In this document: in pieces, positions 1-10,031 of the stretch
How positions within the stretch are numbered: position 1 is the first letter of the stretch
Layout: every line of letters begins with the position of its first letter
Source: Flectonema sp. DT1601
Taxonomy: Eukaryota; Euglenozoa; Diplonemea; Diplonemida; Diplonemidae
Reading direction: 5' to 3'
Assembly (NCBI GenBank): GCA_964019425.1
Contig: OZ025802.1
Location: forward strand, 806,001-870,000
DNA length: 64,000 nucleotides
Translations under genes and position numbers: made by a program
Notes under the pieces: model-generated
Seen by the model: only the letters and a program-made list of their open reading frames with translations
Told to the model about the DNA's origin: nothing
Database searches by the model: none

Positions 1-274
1 TCCTAACACACCCCTTGTTTTCACCCCCCTCAGGTACCACACGGTCCACACTTTTTGAGATTTTTCAAAGACTTGCTCTAAAGTGCCGAAGAACTGTTTC
101 TTTGGATCGCAATCCCCATTTTTGGGGTATATGTTGCAGTTTTCATAATTTGGGTGCCCAAAAAACTTGTTCTCCGGAAAAAAACCGAAAGTGCCCAAAA
201 TCTCCGTAAAATCGATGCTTGTACCCCCCCCTAGGGGGGGGGGGGGGACGAACTGAGATAAATAAATCCGAATA
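1..274. other. Window edge, no gene recognised
   Basis: I see no supported gene here. A short open frame covers part of it but has no recognisable domain. Around 223-247 a run of eight C, then TA, then a long G run forms an almost uninterrupted C/G block, unusual in this A/T-rich sequence. It may mark the end of a repeat or simply be low-complexity sequence. Confidence 0.4.
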
Positions 275-964
275 TCAGCAACTATGACATACAGAGCTTT
301 CGTGACTCACAGCAGGTGAGTTATTAAATAACAACGGAGACGCTGGTTGGAAAGTATTAGCCATAGGCTCCGACTTGACACTAGAGAATCCACCAGGCGA
401 AGACGTCTGTGAATTGTATGGAACGGAAGAGCGACGGGGGCTTTGAGAGCGTCTTTTTGCCTCTGAACACCTGTTATGAGGTGTTTTCCAATGCTTATTT
501 TTTCCAAGCTGAGCGTCACGTATGAAGGTTGAACTGCCATCGTGCCATTCAATTGTTGTTGGTTTACCGAGAAATGTTGAAGCAACAAGTTCGTACAGCT
601 GAGCAAACTCTTCAATCGATTTTTGATCAGATCCGCAACGATTTCTGTTATCGTGGACCAGATGAAGTAATAAATCATGTTCACAGGATGACTGAGATGC
701 AACCACATGCATCTCATAATACTCTCCAGTAGGAGTACGTTGTATCCTCACTGACACGACGTCTCCAAATCTTAAAAATCTTTTAACTTTTCCCTTTAAA
801 TCTGTCATTAAGAAACAATACTTAGCCATAATCAATACCCGTTCTTGAAGCTTCTTATGATGATTCATTTTTGAACAGATCCTTATATGAGGCATATCTT
901 CATGACCGAACCCTGATAGTCCGAGAGGTATTTCAGCTGGCGTTAGGTTCAATTTCTGCACAGC
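275..964 (-). CDS. Probable internal exon of an unrecognised gene (possible PH/TH1-like segment)
   Basis: Seen: an open frame of about 220 residues, from a likely splice acceptor (poly-A stretch then ACAG, exon starting near 964) to a good donor (GTGAGT at 310-305). Reading past the donor ends at 275. The protein has a compact globular part (NHHKKLQERVLIMAKYCFLM, then KVKRFLRFGDVVSVRIQ, then YEMHVVAS) followed by a basic, Ser/Pro-rich tail. Inference: the pattern of a basic RQER-like start, a KVKR strand, a hydrophobic 'V-V' strand and a later YEMHVV strand recalls the PH-like or myosin-TH1-like domain of membrane-associated proteins, but I cannot name a family. The Ser/Arg tail (SQSPRRSS) looks disordered and phosphorylatable. 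The poly-A coding for a run of lysines upstream is more likely intron than protein. No initiator Met is supported, so this should be one exon of a larger gene. Confidence 0.4.
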   Translation of the reverse strand, partial: AVQKLNLTPAEIPLGLSGFGHEDMPHIRICSKMNHHKKLQERVLIMAKYCFLMTDLKGKVKRFLRFGDVVSVRIQRTPTGEYYEMHVVASQSSCEHDLLLHLVHDNRNRCGSDQKSIEEFAQLYELVASTFLGKPTTIEWHDGSSTFIRDAQLGKNKHWKTPHNRCSEAKRRSQSPRRSSVPYNSQTSSPGGFSSVKSEPMANTFQPASPLLFNNSPAVSHESSVCHSC

Positions 965-1672
965 CTGTTTTTTTTTTTTTTTTTTTTTTTTTTTCTTCTC
1001 TCCCAAAAACAATACAAAGCTATATCCTAAATAACAATTAATCATACATGCACGCCCGTCAGCTTTGGTGGTGGAGATGTACTACTTGTTTGGGACAGCA
1101 TAGATGGAAAGCCATTTCCTAAAGTGTCAACCATTTTATTATTATTTTTTTTTTTTTTCCGTCTAACTCTAACTGATAAATATTTTTAAAAAATATTAAT
1201 TATCAACAAAAACCTTGCTATGCCATCTTTTTTCAGTTCTCAAAAAAAAAAAAAAAAAAAAACACCTGGAAAAGAAAAAACATTACTAATAGTTACAACA
1301 GACAATTAACAACTAAAAATAAGATAACCAAACAGCTGATAATGACAATGATGAATGCGAAAGGAATTCGTGGAAAAAAAAAAAGGGGGAGGGGGTGAAA
1401 AAAAAAATTAAAAAAGACAGTAACATCAACTGTCATAAAGCAAAGTATGTCGTGATGCGGTACTTACACTAGCAGGATATTACTTATCTCACAACGTTGT
1501 GAGGGTTCTTTCCAAAAAAAATCAAGAAGAGGAAAAAAAAAAAGGGGGGGCATGTAGAGATGCTGATGGAAAGAACACAAAAAAACGAAGTAAAAACATA
1601 AAAATAAATAATAAAAAAAAATTATGAAACCAATGCGACGTCATTTTCTAATTTCGAATTATTTTTATTTTT
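965..1672. other. Homopolymer-rich intron/intergenic stretch
   Basis: Long T runs (970-995, 1146-1158) and A runs (about 1242-1262, 1375-1384, 1533-1543) break up otherwise A/T-rich sequence. The left part is probably intron of the minus-strand gene at 275-964; the right part should contain the 3' UTR and end of the importin gene. I see no RNA gene and no convincing open frame. Confidence 0.5.
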
Positions 1673-4600
1673 TTATCCACTAAAAAAGCTATCTCTGTTT
1701 TGCTCGAAGGCTTTTCTGTTAGTTTTTATTTTTTTTTTTTTTTTTTTTTTTTTTTTCCCCTCCCCCAAATTGTATTTATAAAAACAAAGAAACACATACT
1801 TGCACTGGTCATCATTCCACGCAATAGACGCGTTAAGAGAATTTATGAGCTGCGGGTTGATCTGATTTGTAGCAGCAACAAATGATTGAAAAGAACTACC
1901 ATTACATTGTTGAAGAGCCTCTAAGAAAGCTTTAAGGCGTTGAGCTTGATTTATTTCATCAATAACTGACCAGGAGATGTCATCATCTTCATCATCATCG
2001 TCAAGTAGGAAGCAGGCACCAGAGTCCTCAGCAAGTCGAGCGTCATTGCAGAGCCTTTGAATATCTTCGTCACCCAACATGTAACCTCCTAAACCACCAG
2101 TGTCAGCATCACCTTCATCACCATTGAGACCTAATAAATCGATTTCACTATCAGAGTCGTCATCTTCTTCAGATTCCTCAACAGCGTTCTTCAGATACTC
2201 AAAACGGTTGATGTCCATCATAAGTGCAGTGACTGCGAGGTTCTCTCTCACCTTTGGAGTAAAGTACTGCGGCAGAGGGTTTGTAAGTCCGTATGTAAGT
2301 ATTTCTGTTATTGCTAAAGTTATAATTTTTAAATCCTGAAGACGACCGAACTTTTCATAAGCGCAGGCAGGACTCTCTCCTTCCAACGCATCTGCTGGCA
2401 GCTGTTCTGGAGTCAGAAGTTCAGAGAATGCTCCAAAAAAAGCATTTGTCACGCCGTGAGTCTCCAAGTACTGAAGAGTTGCTGACACGCTGTACCAAAG
2501 ACCGTTTAAGATTGTTGAGCAAAGACCGATAGTTAGAACTTTTCCCTTTTCTTCAGTTGAATTCATTCTAGCAAGAATCATGTCATAAAACGCAGGTACA
2601 AATCTATCAAGTTGAGCATGATGACCTTTACCGTAGTGAAGCATTACTTCAATTAGTTTTGGTGCAATCATTTGTTGAGAATTCGTAATATCTTTTGTTT
2701 CCATTATAGATTTACAGAAATTCATAAATACTAAAATACGATTCTCGTCAGAAACAAAAGCAGCAGGATCCTTACTAATGAAGTTATCAAGCGGAGCGAG
2801 GAAATGTTTTGCTGACCATTCCGAAGAAAACTCAAACGCCTTAAACATGGCGTGGTATACTTGCCAGAATTCTGGTGCAATATTTTTTGAATAAAGAATT
2901 ATTATAGTGACCAGACGAAGAGCGTCTTCAAGGAACTCAGAACATTCAACCTTAAGAAGGTTTAATATCAAAGGAACACAAGCAACCTGAAGAGCCATGA
3001 CCGTGTCTGGATGCTGTTTAACTGCTCCGATCAATGCACTGATAGCGTGTACGCAGGTAGAACCTGCAGCAGTAGTTTCCTCATCGTATACTGTTCCCCC
3101 GTTTGTGCTTTTTAAAAAATGTTGTACTAAGGCTCCACATAAATCCATTGCTTCGGTGTGTAGATCAGAACCAAACTTATCAATGATTACTTCTAAAGTA
3201 CGTACCAAGTCTTCTGAATCTATTTCATTCATCAATGCGAAACAAGCTTGAATTAACTCTCTCAGAATCGGTTTAATAAAATCACCAGCAACAGGAACAG
3301 CCAACACCTTTCTCAAAGACATTCCAGCCTTAATCCTGACTGGTAGATCAGGATCTCTCATGAGTTCAATATTTTTATTTAAAATCGCTTTAAAGTGTTC
3401 CGGTTGTTTCCATTCCAACATTTTAGAATAGTAAGCAGCAGTGTGAATAGCATTGGCTCTTATAAATCCAAACCTTGATTCATAGTCTGGCATTAAGTGT
3501 TGTGCGAACAATCCTTCAATTGAAGCAAGTACTGGTGCTTTCTTCTTAATTACTTTACGAAGTCCACCAATGGCTGTAAACGCCGCATAACGTGAACGCA
3601 TTGCTTCTAAATTGTTACGGTCCTGAGTCTTTGTTAAAACGCCAAGGATAAAGTTTAGGTAGCGAGTTAATAAATTTTGATCAAAGAATTTCTTTCCGGC
3701 ATAACAAAGTGTGTGGGACAAATTAATAGCATGAGACTTAGGATCGTTGTACTGGGTGTTGATATCATCGAGTCCCCAGTACTTTCTTATGTAATCCTGA
3801 GGATTACTTTCCCACAGTTCATTGTCATCTTCGTTAAACATAAGTTGGGGGAATAGTCCCTCTGTAAGTAGTCGATCAATGTTAGGTTTTAATTTATCAT
3901 AAATCACTTGAGATGTTATACCAGACTGTAGAGATCCGATGATTCGACATATCGTTTTTGGAGACATTCTCTGTCCCTGAGTAACTAACATTTCTAACAT
4001 TACTTCTGAAAAGTGACCTCCAAAATGACTCATCCAACTAGCTCCAAATTCCTTGTCAGGTCCATCTGGAAGTTTAGCCGTGTAGTATCTTAGGAAGGCA
4101 CCAATACAATGACCCACCCATTTCTTTGTCAGCCAACAGACACTTTCGTTAGTGGCATTATTATCACACGGTTGTTTGAGAGCGAATAAAATACATTCCA
4201 TCCAACGTTGTAAGAGGCTGGTGTTTGAGATTAGTAGTTGGCAAGCTTTTTTATGATTTGTTGAGTAGAATATTTTTAATAAAAGTTTCTGAATAACAGC
4301 GACTTGATCATTCTGAGTAGGAGACAGTTTGTTAACATGCTCGAATATCTGTACCAGAATCTCAAAGAACATGTTAGTCATCGTGTTTACTTCATTCTTG
4401 CGACGTTCTCCTTCAATTTGTTCATATCTTTTTACGAGCTTACGGAGTGCGAAGAGAGCTCCATCCATCTTTGAGACATCGTTTCCTCTGAGATGTTGCA
4501 GGATCTCATCAGCCAGGGATGGCCATCTTTCTGGGAAGTCGTAGCTCATGACAAATCTCAGGAATTCCAACAGCTGTTTTCTCACAAGGTGCGGACAGCT

Positions 4601-4885
4601 TGAAAGTTGTCCAACAAGAGTCGCCTTCATGTAGTTTCTGTCTTCTTGTGATACTTTGCTTGTATCAGAATTCCAGTCATCAGTCGATATCAAAGCTTTC
4701 AATCTGATAGCCGCAGCAAGTCTAATTCCCGCATCAACACCACCCGTGACAGCTATGTCATAAAATGCTCTGGTTGCTCCTGACCAATCTTTAGATGCGT
4801 TTAGTACTTCTTCAGCATACTTACGAGCTACAGCATCGGGGTTGTAACTGTTTAATAAAGCCTCATGAAGTTTAGCTGTATCCAT
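1673..4885 (-). CDS. Importin-7/8-type karyopherin-beta (nuclear transport receptor)
   Basis: A HEAT-repeat nuclear import receptor of the importin-7/8 (Sxm1/Nmd5) group, which carries cargo such as ribosomal proteins and histones through nuclear pores and is released by Ran-GTP. Seen: start MDTAKLHEALLNSYNPDAVA at 4885, an importin-beta N-terminal Ran-binding region at about residues 20-105 (RLAAAIRLKALI), helical repeats throughout, and acidic stretches near residues 905 (EESEEDDDSDSE) and 962 (DDDDEDDD), which this family has before its C-terminus. The frame reads through a poly-A tract near the end. Removing an 84-nt intron (1799-1716, GTATGT to CTAACAG) leaves the frame intact and gives about 1042 aa, very close to the roughly 1040 aa usual for the family. 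The retained version would insert a lysine run that is unlikely to be real. Family assignment is strong; choice between importin 7 and 8 is not meaningful here. Confidence 0.92.
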   Translation of the reverse strand: MDTAKLHEALLNSYNPDAVARKYAEEVLNASKDWSGATRAFYDIAVTGGVDAGIRLAAAIRLKALISTDDWNSDTSKVSQEDRNYMKATLVGQLSSCPHLVRKQLLEFLRFVMSYDFPERWPSLADEILQHLRGNDVSKMDGALFALRKLVKRYEQIEGERRKNEVNTMTNMFFEILVQIFEHVNKLSPTQNDQVAVIQKLLLKIFYSTNHKKACQLLISNTSLLQRWMECILFALKQPCDNNATNESVCWLTKKWVGHCIGAFLRYYTAKLPDGPDKEFGASWMSHFGGHFSEVMLEMLVTQGQRMSPKTICRIIGSLQSGITSQVIYDKLKPNIDRLLTEGLFPQLMFNEDDNELWESNPQDYIRKYWGLDDINTQYNDPKSHAINLSHTLCYAGKKFFDQNLLTRYLNFILGVLTKTQDRNNLEAMRSRYAAFTAIGGLRKVIKKKAPVLASIEGLFAQHLMPDYESRFGFIRANAIHTAAYYSKMLEWKQPEHFKAILNKNIELMRDPDLPVRIKAGMSLRKVLAVPVAGDFIKPILRELIQACFALMNEIDSEDLVRTLEVIIDKFGSDLHTEAMDLCGALVQHFLKSTNGGTVYDEETTAAGSTCVHAISALIGAVKQHPDTVMALQVACVPLILNLLKVECSEFLEDALRLVTIIILYSKNIAPEFWQVYHAMFKAFEFSSEWSAKHFLAPLDNFISKDPAAFVSDENRILVFMNFCKSIMETKDITNSQQMIAPKLIEVMLHYGKGHHAQLDRFVPAFYDMILARMNSTEEKGKVLTIGLCSTILNGLWYSVSATLQYLETHGVTNAFFGAFSELLTPEQLPADALEGESPACAYEKFGRLQDLKIITLAITEILTYGLTNPLPQYFTPKVRENLAVTALMMDINRFEYLKNAVEESEEDDDSDSEIDLLGLNGDEGDADTGGLGGYMLGDEDIQRLCNDARLAEDSGACFLLDDDDEDDDISWSVIDEINQAQRLKAFLEALQQCNGSSFQSFVAATNQINPQLINSLNASIAWNDDQCKYVFLCFYKYNLGEGKKKKKKKKKIKTNRKAFEQNRDSFFSG
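1716..1799 (-). other. Short spliceosomal intron in the importin gene
   Basis: Donor GTATGT at 1799-1794 and acceptor CTAACAG ending at 1716. The length is 84 nt, a multiple of three, which is why the unspliced frame stays open. It contains a poly-A tract on the coding strand, and a branch-point-like ACTAAC lies only two bases before the AG. Splicing joins ...DDQCK to KAFEQNRDSFFSG and the stop. Retention would add 28 mostly lysine residues. Confidence 0.7.
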
Positions 4886-5326
4886 GATGAGTACCTGAGA
4901 GAGAAGAAATAATAATAATCACTTTAAGAAGTATATTGTGTTTTCAATTCAACATATTAGGTGTTAATGAGCGTACATGTAGTTGTGTAAGACTGGTGTA
5001 AAAGTGATTTTTACTTAGAAACAGGTACGAAGATTTTTTTTTTCAATTGGAGGAAACACATCAGACAGCGGACCGAATCAACAAACCGTTCTGATTAAGA
5101 ACGGGGTGATTTCCAAGTCACTGATATAACAGAGAGGAATGCAAAAAAGTTCGTACGAAGGCTTACACACGTGATTCAAAGAGACGAGGCAGACATATTC
5201 AGGTACTTTCTTTTTTTTTTTTCTTATTTGAATCTTTTCTTTTCTTTTTTTCTTTTCCCGTTCTTCACGTCTTTTGTTTTTTTTTTTTTCCTTCGTTTTC
5301 TTTCCTCATCTGTGCCTGAAAACAGT
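4886..5326. other. Intergenic region between importin and secreted-protein genes
   Basis: This should hold the importin promoter and 5' UTR and the 3' end of the next minus-strand gene. T-rich tracts at 5210-5290 fit a 3' UTR or terminator of the downstream gene. I see no TATA box or motif I would defend, and no coding frame. Confidence 0.5.
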
Positions 5327-5962
5327 TTACTGGATCCATGAAAATCCACCTGCGGTAAACCTGTTACCAGTGGACTTGTCTGCAACAAGACATTGGAAGT
5401 TGTTTCCGGTTGCGGTAATTCCAGCGGTGGCGGTGATTACGGAGCTTCCTTCAAACTGAAGGGAACCTCCAGCGATAACATTTGATGTCGACTTGACGTT
5501 AATAGTTGCCTTGTTGAATACCTTGGCAGATTGCTTTCCGAAGTCAGCAACACCGTTAACTGTTGCGTTTCCAGAGAAGGAACCGGCGTAGTGGGACCAC
5601 CGACCGTTGACAGTAAATTCTCCAGTTGAAAGTGATGCAGCACCACTGTTCACGACAACATTTCCGTTCTCAGCGACATTAACAGATCCAGCGCTCAGAG
5701 GGGATAAGATGTTCAATGTTGCCTTGTTTGCAACTTTGTTTCCGATTGAAAGAGTTCTAACAGAGAACTCACCAATCATAACAACAACTGCGTCCTTACC
5801 TTCAGCCTCATCAATAGTAACATCATCATTTGGTCCTGGAACCTGAGCAGGGTACCAGTTGTTTGAAGTAGTCCACTGCTGGTCGTTAACAATTCCTGTC
5901 CACGAGATGCTGGTAGCCGATGAGGAGGCAACGAGGGCGGCGAACAATGCAAAGGTCTTCAT
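5327..5962 (-). CDS. Small secreted repetitive (beta-helix-like) protein
   Basis: 211 aa. I chose the start at 5962 because MKTFALFAALVASSSA is a textbook signal peptide, while the 25 extra upstream residues would disrupt it. After the signal come SISWTG...W...SNNW.P.QVPGPNDDVTI, a motif commonly seen at the N-terminus of secreted beta-helix or adhesin-like proteins, and then repeating Val/Ala/Gly/Asn/Ser strands (LNILSPLSAGSVNVAENGNV, NATVNGVADFG, KATINVKSTSNVIAGGS). This alternation suggests a right-handed beta-helix or stacked-strand fold. Only one Cys (FQC near the end) lies in the mature chain. Function is not evident; cell-surface or extracellular-matrix material, or an adhesin, is plausible. 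It is short and has no obvious anchor. Codon use is more G/C-rich than its flanks, as expected for a real, expressed gene. Confidence 0.75.
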   Translation of the reverse strand: MKTFALFAALVASSSATSISWTGIVNDQQWTTSNNWYPAQVPGPNDDVTIDEAEGKDAVVVMIGEFSVRTLSIGNKVANKATLNILSPLSAGSVNVAENGNVVVNSGAASLSTGEFTVNGRWSHYAGSFSGNATVNGVADFGKQSAKVFNKATINVKSTSNVIAGGSLQFEGSSVITATAGITATGNNFQCLVADKSTGNRFTAGGFSWIQ

Positions 5963-6486
5963 TTTAAGATTAATAAAGTAATTAGCTATTTGGGGTGAAG
6001 GTAAGAATAACGATAATAAGGATAATATAAACAACAAAAGGACGAAACTATTCGACTACCGGAAAAGGGACTGTTGAGACCTATGAGGTCGGTCACTTAT
6101 TTGATAAATTTCTCTTTTTTTTTTTTTTTTTTTTTGACTGATTCAGCACACTAAGTGACTGGAACATCAAGCGCTATTTAAATAGTAAACGGCACAACAG
6201 GTTCTGCAGTCCTAATTGAGAATTCACTACATACAAATGTAGTTCATATCTTAAATAAGTTGAAAACTTGTGCAGAATACTTTCTTTGAGGTCTTACACA
6301 CTTAAAGAATTGTCCCTTAAACTGTCAGTGGCAGCGAAGTACACGATTGAAAATAAAATGCCACCAGAGGTCACATGAAAATACTTGAACACTTCTTACC
6401 TAAGTTACCATAACAGTCATTCACAACATGAGTATGCATCATTATAAATTAAAACCTGTGAGAGGAACCAGTCTGGTTTAAAACCC
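5963..6486. other. Upstream intergenic region
   Basis: Sequence upstream of the secreted-protein gene, with a poly-T run at 6115-6135. It may carry that gene's promoter. From about 6180 it is mid-A/T unique-looking sequence with no open frame or repeat that I recognise. Confidence 0.45.
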
Positions 6487-7953
6487 TCAAGGTAGAGCGG
6501 CGTGCTTGCGATCATGTCCTTTTAAATATTGTGAACGGCTCCCATGATCAATGTTGTCAACCCTAATCCTAGGGTGCCAGCTATCCAACCTCCGATCACT
6601 CAGCGCCCTAAGTGTGTACTTCAGCGCCGCTGCCTCCAGAATGTTAATGTGGAGACCTCTCTGTCGCATCCGTCTCCACCCAACGATGTTCTCCTTCGTA
6701 TTCATAATCCTGGTTAGGAATCTTCATACCACTCAAATCAAAACTCAAACGTGTGATCCCAACATTACCATACCTGAATGGATCCACCGCATCATTAGCT
6801 CTCGTCGGTTGTGCAAACAGAAACACTTGCTTGACTGCAGTCAATGCCTTTGTGGCAATTAGTCACTTGCATTGTCTGTTTGTTGTGTTTGTATTGGAGG
6901 AAGAAAGTAGACGGGCTTTTTTTTTTTTTTTCCCCCTACTCCGCAAATGTACTAGTGTTCACAGATGGCCTTGTGTTTGTGTCCTCCGCGAATATACCTA
7001 CACAGATGGTTTACTTACTAAATAAATAAATGTTAACCCTTGCAACCAAAGCTGATACCGATCGGCAACTGTTATCATCTACAACTCCCCCTTGCCCTAG
7101 CGGCAAACTTTACACTCTATGCAGTTGAGAACATGTTATGCCGGGACTCTAACTTCTGACATCGCTGATTGCTAATTCCGACTTCACATAATCTGGATGA
7201 CCAGCTATAGTTGCTGCTAGACTGTGCAATTTAAAGGTAGGAACAACAAGATTGGGAAATAGGGCCACTTGGGGCATAAACCAAGATAAGTCGCTATGAG
7301 CGGCTGACGTTCCTGATTTCCCAACTTCACTGGGCGTCAGTTGCGACGCAGTATTTTCCCAATCGAGATTAAACAGTTTGCTTTCTTTCTTTTCTTTGCT
7401 GCCGATGCGCAGCTGTAGACAAAGGAGTCCAACTTCGATGTCATTACTATTATTATAATAATAAAATCAAATCACATACAGTTACAGGATACTCGCAGCT
7501 GGACCGATGTCACTCTCTTCGTTGTCTCACTCTCTTGCACTCTTTTCTTTTAACAATCGTCTTTTTATGTTATTTGAAGTGTTTGCAAAAGTACAACAAA
7601 TTACAAACAGGTTTGTCTTGCTTTCTTTTTCCGTTATCTGCGTGTGCAAAGAATGAGAGACTCGAAGTGATGTGATCGAAGTCCAAAGCGATGTCCTTGT
7701 ATGTGTTTTGCAACATTTTTGTTTGCAGGGAAAGGCCCTGGCCAAAAGCCTTGCCTGTTAATTCCCCCATAAAAAAATAACACATTATTTCTGGGGCACA
7801 AGAATAACCCATTGGCAGTCTAGTGAGTTCATACCAGTGACCGTCATCGGTCTTAAATCTGAAATACTTCCTTGCATCAAGCGGTATCTCAACCTGGTAG
7901 AAACCAGTTCTGAAATCTCTACCACTTGCACATTCAGTCAAGGTTGCATCCAA
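6487..7953 (-). mobile_element. Retroelement pol fossil (RT and RNase H pieces, tyrosine-recombinase/VIPER-DIRS or LTR kin)
   Basis: A broken retroelement on the minus strand. An RT piece lies at 7570-7953 (FYQVEIPLDARKYFRF and LPMGYSCAPE motifs). An RNase H-like piece lies at 6487-6844 (ETDATERSPHINILEAAALK, then IRVDN). The order is the usual RT then RNase H. The LPMG.S.AP motif and the HIN.LE RNase H motif fit the DIRS/Ngaro/VIPER group or LTR elements equally well; I cannot decide. It is a fossil with several breaks and no recognised terminal repeats, gag or integrase. Age looks moderate to old. Confidence 0.6.
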
Positions 7954-8001
7954 GTACTTAGATATGTGCTCAAGAGGAACATCAGCAACATATCCTTTCG
8001 T

Positions 8002-8350
8002 CCGACTATGTCGATTAATTTCTATTTTCCGTCCTGGTCAAGACGCTAAACTGATTGTTTTTTTTTTAAAAATAAATAAAAAGAATATTAAAAAAAAAAA
8101 GAATAAACAATGTTATCATTGTTTTTTTATCGATCGACTATGTCGATTAATTTCTATTTTCCGTCCTGGTCAAGACGCTAAACTGATTGCTTTTTTTTAA
8201 AAATAAATAAAAAGAATATTAAAAAAAAAAAAAAAGAATAAACAATGTTATCATTGTTTTTTTTATCGATCGACTATGTCGATCACTTTCTATTTTCTGT
8301 CCTGGTCAAGACGCCCTGGATCACCAGTCAAGACGCTAAACCGATTTTTT
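8002..8350 (-). repeat. Satellite S (about 2.5 monomers, reverse orientation)
   Basis: Isolated outpost of the satellite that fills 21-58 kb. Each monomer has TCGATCGACTATGTCGAT, then a CTATTTTCCGTCCTGGTC block, then a T/A homopolymer and CAATGTTATCATTG. It directly abuts the retroelement fossil on the left and a TIR element on the right. Confidence 0.85.
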
Positions 8351-8365
8351 TTTTTTTTTTAAATA

Positions 8366-8667
8366 CTGCAACTGGAAATATTACTGCGCGGAAAAAACCG
8401 CACTAATTTCCAAATCTGCAAAAAACCGCACTAATTTTTCCACGCAGTAATATTTCCACCGCACTAATATTTCTGCTCAGAAGTGATTTTTTCTCCAGCT
8501 GCATTTTTCTGCTGGTGCCTTACACAGCAAAAAAGCAACCAATTTTTTTTCTACCACCAAGTGGAAAAAACCACACTAATTTTTTCTCAAAAAAACCGCA
8601 CTAATTTTTCCGCGCAGTAATATTTCCCCGCAGTAATTATTCAGCGCAGTAATATTTCCAGTTGCAG
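8366..8667. mobile_element. 302-bp TIR element (pogo/Tc1-type MITE)
   Basis: Perfect terminal inverted repeats start CTGCAACTGGAAATATTACT and are flanked by TA on both sides (8364-8365 and 8668-8669), which fits the TA target duplication of Tc1/mariner/pogo elements. The inside is built from repeated GCACTAATTTTTCC and GCAGTAATATTTCC blocks in both orientations, so the whole element can fold. It codes for nothing. Its ends resemble those of the 436-bp element at 32985 and of the pogo-like relic at 30834. Confidence 0.75.
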
Positions 8668-8670
8668 TAT

Positions 8671-9439
8671 CTGCGTTCCCCCCTTCTGGGTGTAGTCCCA
8701 GCATCCAGGCCATCTGACCTGCGTTCCCCTCGGGCGCCGCTCCCTCTTCCCATTCCTGTTCATCGACCGTCATGGTCATTTGGGAGTCTGACGATCCCTC
8801 CTCCTCTGTGTCCGACTCTGCCACCTGGACCACGTCCTCTGACGTCTCCTCGACGTACTGGACTACTGACCCTTCTGTCACGTCTTCTCCGTCGACTTCC
8901 ATCTCCGACTGTGAGTCATCCAGCTCCTCCAACCCCTCCACTCCGTCCATGCCGTCTGACGACGGTGGCTCTCCTGAGTGGTGGGACGTCTCTTCCGGCT
9001 GGTCCCCCTTCTCGGCTTGCAGGTCCTCGGCCAGGTGATGGTTTTCGCCTGAGGTTTCTGCTGACGGGTCTACTGACTGGTCCCTTCGTCCGTCTGTTCT
9101 TCCGCTTCCATGTCCGACGTCCCTGGACTCCCCATGGAGCCTCCCGACATGGAACCGTTCCCTTCGTCCTGCCCTGTCGCTGGGGAGGATGATCTATCGT
9201 CATCTCCCTCCGACCCTTCCGAGCTCAACTCCAGGACTCCCGCCTCTACCCTTTGCACGGCCCCCTTCGGGGTTGAGACCGGGCTCTGCTCGTCTCGGCC
9301 CTCTACCCTCGCGTCTCGCGTCTTCTCCTTCCACCGACTCTCGGCCGCCTGACGATCCCGTCCCCTCTTGAGTTGAATTACCAGGTGAGATTTGGACTGT
9401 TAGCTTTTGGCTAAGGCCCTCCCTGAAGAGCAAGAACAA
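8671..9439 (-). pseudogene. GC-rich acidic/Ser-rich coding remnant
   Basis: A sharp shift to G/C-rich sequence. On the minus strand, successive frames encode Glu/Asp/Ser/Gly-rich low-complexity protein (LELSSEGSEGDDD, GVEGLEELDDSQSEMEVDG). The acidic character continues after the reading frame changes, so this looks like one coding region that has decayed. The opposite strand gives Ser/Pro/Thr-rich frames, which are the expected mirror. No domain is recognisable. It ends at the 302-bp TIR element. Its flank is repetitive, so it is probably part of a mobile element and not a host gene. Confidence 0.35.
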
Positions 9440-9907
9440 AAAAACTACTCACACCTGAAGAAAACATACACAAAGAACACACTGTAAGCTGTGTGTGTAT
9501 TTTGTGTTTGTCACAACAGGAGAGAAAAGAAAGAATGTCAAGGTTGGTCACCTTGCCTATCAACGCACAACATTGGTGGTCTCTACTAGACCCTGAGTGA
9601 TCCCACTGGATCTCTCATCGTTCATAGTACCCTGTGTGAAGTTATAAAATCAAAGGTAAACTATGAACTACAAATGACTTAGCCTGTTATTATAATGTCA
9701 CAGGCAGGCCCTGCATTCAGCAACTATCCAGCAGTGCTTGGATGTCCTGATCTTCTTCTAAAAAAAAGAAAGAAAAACAAAACTGTAGCTGGGATCACTC
9801 AGGATCAACAGACTACCAATGCTACCTGTTGTACTTGCTCACTATGGGGGGTGATGCCAAACACCCAGAAGTACTTAACAACTTTCCTTCTTGCTGCCCA
9901 GGAGTTT
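9374..9907 (-). repeat. Inverted partial copy of the 1.386-kb repeat (P plus the end of Q)
   Basis: Reverse complement of the P block (ends CTGGTAATTCAACTC) and of the last part of the Q block of the tandem array at 14435-17468. With the P copy at 14435-14697 it forms a long inverted pair that brackets the GC-rich stretch into which the hAT element inserted. An open frame at 9695-10003 runs across this repeat and recurs in every copy on the opposite strand; I do not regard it as a gene. Confidence 0.8.
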
Positions 9908-10031
9908 AAACAGAGGACGCCCTCACGGAAGGAGAACATGCCTCCGGAGAACCGACGGACACCCCCGCCAAGGAAGACCGCGATACCTTCGAAGAACCAG
10001 TAGGCATCCTCACCAAAGGCGAGCGTGAACT
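9908..10031. other. GC-rich flank on the left of the hAT insertion
   Basis: Short G/C-rich stretch that continued into 14139-14350 before the hAT element split it. It shares the composition of the 8.7-9.4 kb remnant. No domain seen. Confidence 0.4.

Noticed and set aside
4329-4544. Plus-strand frames inside the importin gene (also 2100, 2997)
   Set aside because: Shadows of a well supported minus-strand gene.
9695-10003. 102-aa plus-strand gene next to hAT
   Set aside because: Its first two thirds are inverted P-Q repeat and the rest is the G/C-rich flank; no domain.
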